DNA from: Cryptomeria japonica
Taxonomy: Eukaryota; Streptophyta; Pinopsida; Cupressales; Cupressaceae
Assembly: GCF_030272615.1 (NCBI RefSeq)
Contig: NC_081407.1
Span: 136,840,897 to 136,904,896, forward strand
Direction of reading: 5' to 3'
DNA length: 64,000 nt
Part shown: positions 33,723 to 46,163 of the stretch, piece by piece
How positions within the stretch are numbered: position 1 is the first letter of the stretch
Layout: each line of letters starts with the position of its first letter
Position numbers and translations under genes: made by a program
Notes under the pieces: generated by a model
What the model was told of the DNA's origin: nothing
Database searches by the model: none
What the model saw: only the letters and a program-made list of their open reading frames with translations

Positions 33723-36700
33723 TATTGGGACTCATTAAAATTGAGTAAAAGTTTAAAGGTCCAATTCAAAATTTTGTTCTGCATGTCAGAAAAGTCTCCA
33801 AATAAGTCAGTTTGAATGGCCTAATTGGAGAGAGGGAAAGTGGAGTCGGTTGATTTTCAGAGGGTAAGGATCAGGATTCATGTCCTACACCTTTCATTTG
33901 GCCTATTTAGTGATGTGCAACTTTCAGAATTCAGTTTGGAGAAGTTTACCAGGTACCCATTTCGAGGGGTGAGCTGAAAGTGCATTTTAGGCACAAATGC
34001 AGATTTTATGGAGTAGCCTACTTTAAGCGATTACATCTTTTTCCATATTGATCGTCATGGATAATTTCAAACTGGATTCAATTATATGCATAAATGTGAG
34101 TCAGTATGCAAAATTTCAAGTCTTGATGAATCCATTTGCTCAGTTTTCAAAGCCGAATCCGTTTGCAGTTTGTGTGTTTTGGCAAGTCCTTGTTTCGACA
34201 GCTAGTCGGAGCCCTGTTTTGCATAAGTGTAAAAGTTGCCTCAGTAAGTGTCATGTCAGAATGTTTGTTCTAGGCTAATTTTGGTATAAATGATGAGCTA
34301 CGCTTCAAATTTCAAGCCTCTACCAATCCATTTGATCGGTTTTCAAAAGAGCTCATTTTGCCATCAAATGCAGTTATCTATACTTTCAGTGCTATATCAG
34401 TTAATGTAGCCATTTTTGTGAGCGTGCCATTTGCATCATGTTAGTTTGGTAATTGAACTAAGGATTTGAAGATTTAATATGTACTTCAAGGTACCTATGT
34501 TTCAAATTTGAGGGCCTACGGAGGTCGTTTGATATTTTTGAGAAAGGCATCATGTGTTGCCAGGACATTGACTTCATCAGGTCCGCAGTGTCGACAAAGC
34601 CAGTTAGGCATTTTTGGAAATTAATATCTCTTCACTCGGGATTCATCTTGAGAAACCATTTGGTAGAAGTCATCCTTGTACAAGCTCCAAAAAGGTATTT
34701 TGACAGGTTTGAAAATTACGTCTTCGCAATTAAATGCGAAAATTGTGGCGTAATTGCCTGAAAGTTGTAAATTTCAGTCTAATGATCCAAAAACGATGCT
34801 GATCATTTCCAAAGGTATGGGTAAGGTCCCTGAAGCATTCCAAAGGTCAGTTGCATGAAAACAAAAAAATTTTAAGTCGAACCCACTTTGGGGCCCGAGC
34901 CGCTTCATGCATCTTTTCAGGCAAAGTTAAATTGTTATTTTTGCAATCATATGTTTATATGATTTAAATATGAAGGAATGGTATTTATATTGTTGAAAAG
35001 AAGAGATTTGCAGAGTTTGAGAAGTTTTAAAACTTCAAACAAGTGTATGTTGACAATTCAGAACTAGCCTCTTCCCCCAATGTGGCAGTTGAACAGGAAG
35101 CTTAAAAGCTTTTTAGCAAAATGAAATGGCAATCTTATGTGCAGTGTTTGGAGAAGGGAATTAAAACTCCAACAATACCAATGATAGGTGAAGAGCCTCC
35201 TTCCTTCTCCCACATGTTGGCAGCCCTCAAAAGATTTCAACAATGGCTGGGGAGTGCAAGTTAAAACCTTCAACATTAAATCTTCAGCCAAATTCAATTG
35301 CCAAGTGTAAAACTAGTAGCTCTCTGTCGTAGCATGGTCTGGGGCCTTCTTTTTCCCACGCTAATGTACAGAAAATAGAAAAAACCATAAAGCAATTTAA
35401 ATGGCAAGTGTGCAGCAATGAGCCCTCCCTCCTATGTAGCATATAAAAAACTCCAGACTTCAGCAAGCATGAAGGAGAAATTAAATCTTCAAAGCAATTT
35501 GTAAGGGCGTTAAATCAAAACCATTAAGCAAATGCTCTGGCTGTGCAAGGTCACGTGGAAGGATTGTTGATTGCAGTAGGCAATGTGGATGGTGAGGGGA
35601 GTTGAAGCAGATTTTCATGTATCCTTTTCTCCCACGTGATGTGAGCAATGCCAAATCAAATAAGCTTTCTAGTAAATGCAGACCAGCATTTCCTCCTCCC
35701 CCACGTTGCCTTTCCTTGTTGGATGTTGGTGTTGGTTGAAGCTTCTACGTAGATGGAGTTTAGAGAGTGAGATATGTGGAAGCTGGAGCAACACCCTTTC
35801 CCCACACAAAGCCTTTGGCACAAATTAAAACATGTAACAAATGCATTTGGCAGGTGTAAAGCCAATGTCCGCGACCTTGCCAGCGCTTTCCCTCCCTCAC
35901 GTGCTGTTTGAAGATCAACATTTTCAATCAGATCTGGAAATCGCCATTAAAACTCAAGAAAAGAGCTCAAAAAATGCAGCTACAGGAAGATGCATATATC
36001 CCACATTGGCTGGGAAGTGGTATTTTTAAATATTTAAATGCAAAACCTTACAGTAGTAATATGTCTAAGCCATAAAGGCTTTTGACGGATGGTGCTTGAT
36101 GGGCGCCCAAGGTGGGCCCACGTGCAGGTGTGGATCCTGAGGCAGTGGAGGAGGTAACTGGGTGACAACCAAGTGGACCCCACATAGGCATGCTTCCCGA
36201 GGCAGACAGGTGGAATTTTGCAAAGGAAGGCCGACTTAACGAGTGAGCAAGTTCGAGATGGATCAACGGTGCGCGTGGTTTCGCAGATTGAAGATGCACA
36301 AACGTTAGACCCTGCGAAAATGCGAAAGCCAGGTGGTGCACAGGTGGCGGGTACAAGCAGCGGTCCAGCAGGTGGGTCCCAGTGAGGTGGCGCAGAGGTG
36401 GCAATGACGTGGTGCTGAGGTGGTGTACATGTGTTGGCTAAGTGGCAGTGACAAAGCAAATGATGTGGCAGTGATGAGGTGTCATCCCAGGTGGCATCCG
36501 GTCAACCCCATCAACCAATCGGAGGCCACCACGTTTCAAGACGTCAGAGCACATCAGAGGCAAAAATTAAAATTAAAATTGTAAATGATATAGTTTTAAC
36601 TATATTAAATAAATGAAAAATTTAAATGATATGCACAAATGGGGAATTAATTCGCCCAGGGCTCATTTTTTGGCCAAAGTATGAAGTGTTATATATTTTC

Positions 36701-37748
36701 AGAAAGCTTTCAGAATGAGGAATTTGATTATGAAGTTAATTTTGGAAAAGGTCAGATATTTTGGAAGTAGTTTGGTTGAGATTGAAATTCAGTTAGAGAG
36801 GAGACACTTGGCAATTCAGTTGCAGATTTGATTTGGTTCCCTCTCCCTTTAATTCCCAATTCTTCTCAGTTGTAATGGTTCCAGAAATTTAGAGGAAGTG
36901 CTCCAGTTTTCATGGCTTCCATTTTCTAAAATTCTTGACCCAAACTTGTAAAGTTCTATGGATCTATTCAGGGTATAGAGGCTCCATTGCAGGATGACAG
37001 ATTGTTTTCTAGTTGCAGGTCTTACTTGTGTCAGGCATGAGTAAATTCCCCATGATATTGTCTTTGTGTATGCATTTAATTGTTATGAATTGAATCCTCA
37101 AGGAGGCTTATAATTTGTCATCTCAAGGAGATTGTATGATTGTTTGTAGGCATTCTTCAATGAAGAGTTTAAATTCTATAATCAGTCATAAACAATGGAA
37201 TGTGTCCCAGATTTGATAATTTTATGAATGGATTGAGTAATGCATTAGTACAAGGTATTAATACAAGGATATGTTATAAGGAAAACCAATTTGTAGCTAT
37301 GATTAACATTCTGTAGTTCTGTGTGTGTGACTCTATTGCCCAATGAACAAGGCACTGGTCTTTGACAGTTTGGGGATGTTTTTCAGATCAAACATTTAAA
37401 AAGATAAATCTATTTCCCTCTATGTTTAGGGGTGTGTGTTCTATTCTTTCCAAGCTCTATTTCATCCTATTGTTTGTACAAATCTAGCCAATCTATAATG
37501 TTTCCTAACCTATTGAGCTTGTGAAATGATCTATCTGCTTAGTGTTGATGCAGTTATGTGTCTGTAATTGTTGTATTTAGTGCATCAAAAGGGTGTCCCC
37601 CCCTAGGTCTAGCAGAACCTGAAGTGCAGGAGGATCATTAGGATCCTATGCTATGTTGTCCAAGCCCTGACGTGTTTCATTGATTGAGATCGGCTATCTC
37701 ATAGATAGATTTGCAGGTGTCTTGGGTTATCACTTTTGGTGAACAACA
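33723..37748 (+). repeat. Solo LTR of family X inside the gag of unit A
   Basis: 4,026 bp, starting TATTGGGACTC and ending GGTGAACAACA, flanked by ATCCC on both sides. There is no internal region, so two LTRs recombined and left one. It defines the full length and termini of family X. Inside, 35080-35900 holds about nine units with a CTCCCACGTG-like core spaced 60-140 bp. At 36330-36500 a GAGGTGGCAnTGACGTGG-like array follows. No coding gene. Confidence 0.93.
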
Positions 37749-37753
37749 ATCCC
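37749..37753. repeat. Target-site duplication, right (ATCCC)
   Basis: Exact match to 33718-33722, directly after the LTR terminus. Confidence 0.9.
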
Positions 37754-38932
37754 ATCAAAGAACAATTGTCTATATTGCTCTAAATTGATAGGTCTCCTTT
37801 GAAAAGGGGTAATAAAATTATTGTTTCCCAAATTCATTCTAACTTTTGGAATTGGAGACTGAGATATTTGGGTATGCTGACTGTTCATAGGGATTTGACT
37901 CACTGATGCTATATTAGCAGGCTCCATAGGTTGAATTTTAATTGGGGGAAGAGAAATTTGCTAAGGATCGGGCTTATTAAGGTCTTCTGATGGAAACATG
38001 ATAGGGGGAGCTTTTAGATAACTAATTTTTCTTTTGACTTCCTGATTGGCTACTTCCAACTCAGCCTTCTCTAACTCCATTTGTAAATCTTCCTTTTCTT
38101 TCCTCATTCTTTCCATTTCTCTCTCATGTGCTAACAACCTATGAGAAATCTCCTCTACACTTTTAGATCCGATTCCATCATCTACCCATTTATGTTTTCT
38201 TTTATCCACATTAGTCCTAGGAAGCTGAGAATCACTAAGAACTTCCCTATTTGGTTGGACTACTGACCTATATGCTTGCTTGGCTTTGGGGATCAGAATT
38301 TCTTTGATCACAGGGCCCTCTTCATCACTCTTTTCTTTTTCTTTAGCTAGCACTTCAAGGTCAGCTATTTGTCTAAGAATCCTATCTCTCTCCATTAATT
38401 TAGCTTTGACTTCCTTTTCCTTATTTGCTTCCTTTTGGGCTCTTAGGGAGATTAAATGGTGAACTCTCCTATACAATTCTTCAATCTCTTAGGACACTTT
38501 ATCTTCATCAGGGAAATTTTCCTCAGAATCAGATATATTGACTTGATCTATGTCAATCAAACTAATGTTTCCATCAATTTTTCTAGGCACAGAGTGTCTA
38601 ATTGCATTTGAACCGGTTCTATCTCTTGTACAGACACTAACATGGGATAAATCTTGATTTAAAGCATGTGCATTATCAATATTTCCAAACAATCCTGAAT
38701 GGAAACCTAATATATCATGTTCAGAATCTTTGGAAGAAGAATTATACTTTGCATAAACAGGTCGATCAGGCATCTTACTGGTATTATTATTCTTTTGTAC
38801 CCAAGCAGCATTCGATGGCTCGTGTAACATTTATCTCTTCTGGCCTCTTCGTGACTGCTCTGGCAAACCTTCCTACAAAGTTTCATGAGGATTCTTCTTC
38901 ATGAATGATCTAGTGTTTTTTACTCCTTGCAT
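37749..38932 (-). pseudogene. Unit A gag, N-terminal part
   Basis: Starts with ATG at 38932 (MQGVKNTRSF), matching B's MQGGKNTRSF. A charged, probably coiled-coil region lies at about 38060-38480 (EMERMRKEKEDLQMELEKAE), followed by a Pro/Ile-rich stretch. It holds 18 codons, near 38400, that are missing from unit B. Stops near 38831 and 38488 break it. 38933-39188 is a short leader with no gene. Confidence 0.85.
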
Positions 38933-39188
38933 TATGCTTGTTCTCCTTTTAGAATGATTTATAATTCACAAGGACTAGTTCTAAGATAACAGAGTCACCA
39001 CCCACAAGAATATGGGAATTATGAAAACAAGCTTAGAATGAAAGACTGCAATTCCACAACACAGTGATTTTCTTTATAAATTTAAGCACAAAATTTGCTT
39101 CTAGATTCTTAATGTGACCTATCCCATCTGGGTCACCAAAATATGAATTAAAATCTTTCTTAACTAGAAACTTTAACAATTCCTTTAC

Positions 39189-39206
39189 TCCCCAGCAGAG
39201 TCGCCA
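39189..39206 (-). other. Unit A primer-binding site
   Basis: Minus strand reads TGGCGACTCTGCTGGGGA, four bases after the LTR end. This form is typical of Tat/Ogre Gypsy elements, in which an arginine tRNA is usually named as primer (from memory). Confidence 0.8.
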
Positions 39207-40140
39207 CTTTTGTTGTCTTCAAAATCTGATTCACTTCAACATCCTTATAATAATATGATTAACTTTGTGCAAAAGAGATATTAAAGGGAAGGAAACTCTG
39301 AGGACAACATATGACAAGGTTTGATTTAACCTTCTACACTTCGGACCTGCTCACAGTCCAAGTGGGTATACCTTTGTGAACTAAATTCACACTTTAAAAG
39401 ATAAATCCACAACAAACCTATCCAGAAAACCAGTGGATCTAATCACCTTGAAACTAACTGAAACAAAAGAATGAAAATTATACTCATATTCAGTATTTGA
39501 CCTACAAAACATGTAATAGACAACCTCGATCTATACCAGTGCCTTAGGTCACAGAGTAATCTAAGTCCAAACAATACTCTCACAGTCAAATATCTATACA
39601 TATCGCATTAGTTTGGCTTCTGTAGATCCCTATATACGCCTGACACATAAGAATTTATGCATACCAAAGTAAACTACGCTCATCAAGATTCAAAATATCT
39701 CACAGGGAATTTACTGGTAGAAGTGATCCAAGCATATTTAATTTCCCTCCTAAAGAGAAAAGCTAGCAAACACATCTATTGAAAGTTGCCTTACAACCCC
39801 TATTCAAACAAAATAACCCAGGATTATTCAAAATGAAACAGTAAACAATTGCAAACACATTTGAAGACGACACAAAGTTTTAACTCAAAACCGATGGTCT
39901 GTATATTGATATTATCTTCAAGAAAGTATTACAAAAGCTTTTGAATATTCTGCATTAGACTTAGAAAAGCTCAGATAAATTTTTGTAGTGTTTTCTTACA
40001 ATTCTTTGCAATCATCTTTCTATTAGTCCTGGTATCCATTTATAACAATACGGATGCACATAGCTTCGGACTTTCCTAGGAGAATTTGTTACAATCATTT
40101 CTTCTCAAGAAGAAGTTACAAAGATATTTTACAAAAACAG

Positions 40141-43100
40141 TTACAAGTCCTTTTTGACCTCCGCAACTTCTTCTACTTGCTGTCCAATTGCGACCTCTTC
40201 TAACTATTCAGGAGCACCCTCTAACTGTTCTACATCCTGGATAGCATATTTTCTTATCCAATAATTGTACACATCATCCGTTGGCCACGCGAAGTTAATC
40301 ACTTTTTCCTTTGCCTTGGTTAACCTCTTCTAGGAATTTCTCATCTTGTTGACCTCTGAATTGAGAAAACCATAATGAGATTTGATTTTCTCTATCTCCT
40401 GAATTGTTACAACAAAAAAGGAAACATCATCTAAATCAACAATTCCTTTTATTTTGGTTGACAATTTGGCCTCTAATTCCTTAAGCCACACCTGTTTGTC
40501 CTTCAATTGATTTGGGCTAACAAAAACTCCTAGAATTAATTCAAAAACCTGATTAGTGTACTCCTTTTTGTACAAGTTGATTTTCCTATCAACATTATCC
40601 ACCCCTTCTACCAATTTTACTAAGTCCTTGGTGGTGTCACAAGTGGATTTGATGATAGGATCAGCCCCTGCTTCATCATAAGATACACAAATAAGCTCCA
40701 AGTCCTACTCTCTAGGCTTCCACTTGTCAAAAATAGGTGTCAAAATGGCCTTATCTCCATTAAGCTCATTCCACATATCCAAAATCTTTCTTATGTTGTT
40801 GTATAATAGTGAGGCACTCATGGTATCTACAAAAATTGAAATAGTAGCCCTTACTCTTTCTTCATACTTCTTTGCATACAAGGTCTGAGCCTGTTTTAAA
40901 TTCTCCAATTCTTGGGTAGTAATCTCAACCATTTGGGAGCTAGAAAGTGCTAGAGATGGTGGGAACTCAATGATGGGGTTGGTAGGTGGAGGTCTTGCAA
41001 GAGAAGAGGAGATCATTAGTGTTGAAGACTCACCTTGATGGTACTATCCTGTCATCTAGCTTTGCAGCTTAGCAATGATGCTATCTTTACCTCTTACCTC
41101 TTCCTTAGCACTGTTGTAAGCCTTCAAAATTGTCTCCAACTTGACTTGGAGGTCTTCTTTTTCCTTAGCTTCCCTTTCTGCTACTGCAACACTAAATTTT
41201 GCAGTCTCTAGCACAGTAATAGCAGCTTCCACCACCCCTATGTTTTGTACTCCTTTTACTATCATTCCACCAAGGTAACTTGACCCTAGGGTGTCCTTAT
41301 TTCTCCTATTTTCATCTCTTTTGAGGGACCACATGACCAATGCAGTATTGTATTTGCTAAAAGTGATTCCCTCCATGGGTTTAGTTTCTTTCCTCACTGC
41401 CTCCAATACCAAGGCATCTGCTATGTCCCAGTCAGGGAGAATGAGTACTCCAGCTTGTGCCACCATATCTCTTCCTTGATCAAGAGTGATGGTCTTAAAC
41501 TCATCCATCATTTCTTTCTTTATTTCCTCCTCCACCAGAGTTGGATCTTTGTGAGGTTGCTCACCTTTTCTCTTCTCACATCTTGCATTGTATTTGTCGA
41601 TATTTTGCTTCCATACAAATTGCATGAATGACCCTGATGTAACAAAGTTATTGTCAGCCAAGAAGTCCTCACTGGCCCATTTGGTCTCAGGATCCCACTG
41701 CTGGCCCTTAAACTCATTGGTAGTGATGTTCATCTCAGCAACAAGGGGCTCTTCTGGCATTCCTTCTTCCACTTCATCATATGTGTAGGCTATTTCTCCC
41801 AGGCTACCTAACTGTATCAACTACTCAGCTACTGCCTGTTCATCTCCTATATGAATAGGGGATTGGAATGGAGAGTACAAGGGTGTATTAGATTGTATCT
41901 CTTTTCCTAATTTCTTCTTATTTGGGTTCTCTTGGATGTCAATGACATCTTGTATCTTCCTGTTTCCTTTAGAGGTAGAGGGCTCCCTTGTTGTATGCAT
42001 CAACACACTATAATTAGACTTCTTGTGCAATGTATAGTCCCCGGGAGGGATTGCTCTAGTAGGGGAAGACCTACTTAGAACCATTCTTGCCTTTTCAGGG
42101 TTGTTCTTAACCACAACCTCCCTCTTTTCTTTTAGAGTCTACATTACATCCTCAAAGAAAAGAATTAGAAATTTTATTTTCTCCTCGAAAGGGAAAATGC
42201 TAGACAATGGGTCATAGCTGGTATCAAACTGATGTACAAAATATAAGGCTTTTTTATAAGCCACCCATTTTTCCTTCCTCAGCTCTTGCTCATCTAGATC
42301 AAACTCATTTCTAATGAGGTCTTCAGGAAACTGAAATTGATGGGGCCTACCTCTGTACACTGCTCTCTTTCTAAACATGCCATTAAAGAAGTCTTTAGGA
42401 TCGGCACACCTGGATATTGCAGTTGACAAATGATAAGGTTTGAGAAAATCCTCAAAACAATTCCAACCTCCCTTGGTTATTACAAATTGATGGTCTATAG
42501 TAACCGTAGGGAAAATAGTCCCTTTACCCTTGCTTGTCAGCTCTGCTTCTTGCACGCTACCAATTTGTCTAAGGATTTCTGGAGTTCCCACTTTGAGAGG
42601 GACTTGATAGGGAAATAAAAAGGGAGTGCCTCTAAAACCAAATACTCTGAATACTGTGGATATAGGGTATAAGTAAATATCACCACAATTATGAATAATT
42701 TTTATATTTTCTGCAAATTCTTTTGGTCTAACAAATTTCAAAAGAACCTTGGGGATTCTTGGGTTTTCTAAGCAGAGGAGAGTCCTAATCTTTGATGCAA
42801 AACATTTATCAAATTTTAAGAAACTGGCATCATGTCTGTCCCATGACAGCACTGTACTCCATAGTTGCACTGACATTTTTTCTCCATCTTTCTCTTTTAG
42901 GAGGTCCATTCCATTTGCAAAGTAATCACCACCTTTGAATAAAAATAGATGCATGAGGGGTGAATACCATCCAAAAGGCCTATCAAAATTTCCATTCTTT
43001 ATTCCTATCAACCCTCCATGGATAGCATCAGTAATAAAAGAAGCATAATTAAAGGTTACTGCAAGAGAAGGATTCAAAATCTGAGTAATTATTAGCATGT

Positions 43101-43782
43101 AGTGATTGGGCATATTTGCCTCGGCATCCTCTCCTAAAATCTGGCAAAGTGACCAATACAATCCCTTAGCCCTAAGGGTGAACAGATTCAATGAGAAGGG
43201 CTCTTCAGTGTTGGGTCCTACAACTGTCAACCCACCTATCTTCACAAAAAATTCCTTAAGAGGCCCATTTCTAAGGTGGTTCCTATGTGCACTGTATACT
43301 TGAGCTAATGATTTGAAGTTAATGGGTTCTAGAAAATTGGTAAACTCATTAAGCCCAAAAGCACTTCTGAATTCTTCATTATTGATTTCATTGAGGGCTT
43401 TCCCATTTATATCCCTAATGCTCCTTATGACTGGATCATAATTATGTGCAATTTGAGTCAATAGATGCATATCCATGAATACTCCTGGAACTACCAATTT
43501 CCCTACATCTAACTCCCAGATGCTATTCTGTAGGGCTGAAGAATTTCTTATATCAAATCCATTTTTGAATAACCCCAACCCAGACAACCCAACATGTGGA
43601 TCTCTCAACCAGTTACCCTTATCATATAACCCTTCTCCTATTTTCAAATGAGGAGCTCTTGGCACTAATTCGTTTACTTTTGATGCCTGATTAGTTGACA
43701 ATGTCAACTATTCGAGAAAATCATCACAAATGGCCCTTTCCTGATAATTAACTTTCCTTGAAAATTCTCTCTTAGGTGCCAT
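40141..43782 (-). pseudogene. Reading frame encoded inside LTR Y2, unknown function
   Basis: Second copy of the LTR-encoded frame, again exactly 3,642 bp with no frameshift. Its longest open part is 522 codons (42139-43707). Stops lie near 43710, 42138, 41823, 41055, 40704, 40329 and 40207 and differ from those of Y1, so the shared ancestor lacked most of them. Several are CAG-to-TAG or TGG-to-TAG. The region around 41056-41820 (FVWKQNIDKYNARCEKRKGE, SSYLGGMIVKGVQN) is well conserved with Y1. Function unknown. Confidence 0.8.
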
Positions 43783-44722
43783 CTTAAAATATGCAAGCAA
43801 TTTAAACTATTACCCCAACTAGTTCTGTTACAAAATCAAGACCTCAAATAACATGCACTGCTAAGGAATTACCACACGAAAGTACAAGAAAACCTATTTT
43901 TAGCTTGAAGAGATCCATTCTGCAATTGAATGAACTAGCTCTGTATCTGAAGAAAATAGCTCTGTATCTACTCCTCTGCAATAATTCTTTGGAATGATAC
44001 CTTTACTAAATCGATAGGAGATCATATATGGTACTTAGGCTCTTAACTGCAACATTGATATCACATGCTTCGGCCATCCCTTTAGAATTGAATTCATGAG
44101 AGAATTTGAATTTTTGCTCCGACGAGTCACAACATACCTGCACATCTTTTCTCTTTCGCTCTTTCACTGTTTCACAGAGCATAACCTTTTAGCAATTTCG
44201 TTAAACAAAATCACAGCAACCGTCCGATCAAAAGAAACTTGATCGGCCTTTACACTGACTTAACAGCTTTTCCTTTGCACCGGGCCCCACCTCCTTTTCG
44301 CCATTTCGTGGGCTTTATCCTCTGAGCACTTTTCCTTTGCAAAGTCGTGCCAGGCGTTAGATGGAACTTTAACTACTCGGCGTTTAACACTTACCGAGAC
44401 TGTCAACTTCTTCATTCACCGCACCTTTATCTTGACTGCTAACAGTCTTTCGCTATTTTGCATAGCTTAAACAACTTTCAACTTTGGGCCATGAAACAAC
44501 ACGAAGTGTTGGATCAAATCGGAGATGACCATCCTTTAAGGGGGACCTTTATGCTCTCTTTACATATGTCACTCTGTCATTGGTTACTGAATACAATGTG
44601 GCAGTCAACCATTAGCCTTGGAAAACTCTTTGAGTTTATTTCAACGTCAGCCACGTGTTTTTCCCTTATAACCGCCGGTTACACCTTGGCGGGCCCTCAA
44701 CTTCTTCTAAAACCATGTGTCC

Positions 44723-44727
44723 ATGGA
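44723..44727. repeat. Target-site duplication, left (ATGGA)
   Basis: ATGGA precedes TGTCATGCCC. Repeated at 49095-49099. Y1 has one copy near 26553. Confidence 0.88.
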
Positions 44728-45310
44728 TGTCATGCCCAAATTTTTGGGCACAAACGGAATAATTTTTTTTTTTAAATACTTAACTTAGTACGACTAACCT
44801 AATTAAATTAATGCAACTAGTTTGGTCTTAACTATATTTTGTGCGAATCAAATGATTAATTTAATTTGGTGATAAAATTAAATAAGTTATAAGTGAGCTA
44901 ATATTTCTCTAGAAGAGTTATCGTCAGTCCTTTATTAATAAAGGAATTAGACTCCCTTGGCAATTAATCGCAGACTTAATATATAATCTCTAAAAAAAAA
45001 TTTTGTCCAATAATCTCTTATAGTTCTTTAATTGTCTAGGGTCTAATAAATTGTCCTAGTTATTAAATTTAACAACCCTATTAAATAAAATCCCCATAAA
45101 TTAAAATACCATATAATTTAAAATTTAAATGGGCCACTAGACCCTACTAGTATTGTTGTGTTTTTTTTTTTTTAAGGGTCTATTCTACCCAAGAATTTTG
45201 AAATTTTCTTTTTGAATGCTCCAACATTCATTAAATAATTAAAAGAACATTAATTAATTTTTTTACCACCAACTTATTTGATTTCCACAATTATGGAAGT
45301 TAAATTACTT

Positions 45311-45352
45311 ATAAATATATATATATATATATATATAAATATATATATATAC

Positions 45353-45397
<45 letters not shown>
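45311..45397. repeat. TA dinucleotide microsatellite
   Basis: Nearly pure alternating TA of about 85 bp with two small interruptions. Confidence 0.95.
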
Positions 45398-45399
<2 letters not shown>

Positions 45400-45796
45400 A
45401 CCTACGAAGATAAATATATGTTTATAAGTATATTCTAAAGAGGAAGGGGGAAAGTTTTATTTTATTTTAACTTTTAACCCCTTTAATTTTTTTTAAAATA
45501 TAAGCCAAGTATGTATGCCCTAACCCAAAATTAGGGTTAGGGCATGTGTGTTTTAACATACATGTTTTTTTTTCTTTTTTTTTTTGAGTGTGGGTTGTGT
45601 GTGTGTGATGACTTTTTATTTTATTTATTTTGTGTGTGTGTGTGCAAGTGAAGGAGTAGGCGGCGGCCATGGGAGGCGGCGCGCGCAGGGCCGAACCGGA
45701 CTGTTTAATGGCCAAGCGGAGGGGCGTTTAAATTAATTTTTTTGCTGTTAGCGGCATGGGAGGAGGCTGTGCGGGGGTACTGCGGGCTACGGACAA

Positions 45797-45952
45797 CGCC
45801 GCCCACAGTCTGCGGCTCCCGCAGGCTACGAACAACGCCGCCCACAGTCTGCGGCTCCCACAGTTTGTGGACGTCGCCGCCCACAGTCTGCGGGTTCTGC
45901 AGCCTGTGGATGGCGCCGCCCACAGCTGCGGGCTCCCGCAGACTGTGGGCGC
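45797..45952. repeat. 39-bp GC-rich minisatellite with hairpin
   Basis: The phrase CGCCGCCCACAG recurs at 45797, 45836, 45875 and 45914, exactly 39 bp apart. The last unit is followed by its own reverse complement (CCGCAGACTGTGGGC), forming a strong hairpin at about 45912-45955. It lies in a GC-rich island (about 45655-45970) inside AT-rich DNA. Confidence 0.92.
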
Positions 45953-46074
45953 CGCCACCAAAGGCTGCGCCCCCCTACATGCAGTTCGATATTCCTTTTT
46001 AAAACCCCTTCTTTTTTTGGGTTAAAATAAAATGCGTAATTTCTTTTTTTTTTTTTTTTATTATATTTTTCTAT

Positions 46075-46077
46075 TTA

Positions 46078-46160
<83 letters not shown>
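46075..46160. repeat. TA dinucleotide microsatellite
   Basis: About 80 bp of almost uninterrupted alternating TA. A shorter TA run follows at about 46285-46305. Confidence 0.95.

Positions 46161-46163
<3 letters not shown>

Larger units (their letters stand above)
27919..39210 (-). mobile_element. Unit A internal region, Tat-like Gypsy
   Basis: Bounded by Y2 on its 5' side (PBS at 39189-39206) and Y1 on its 3' side. Reading on the minus strand: gag, zinc motif, protease, extra RNase H, RT, native RNase H, integrase. The frame is continuous from 38932 to 28065 (2,279 codons) once the 4,026-bp solo LTR and its 5-bp duplication are subtracted. Only stop codons break it. No chromodomain is seen after integrase. 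Confidence 0.9.

Noticed and set aside
45705-46025. Overlapping open frames on both strands near the GC island
   Set aside because: Created by the 39-bp repeat, whose length is a multiple of three.
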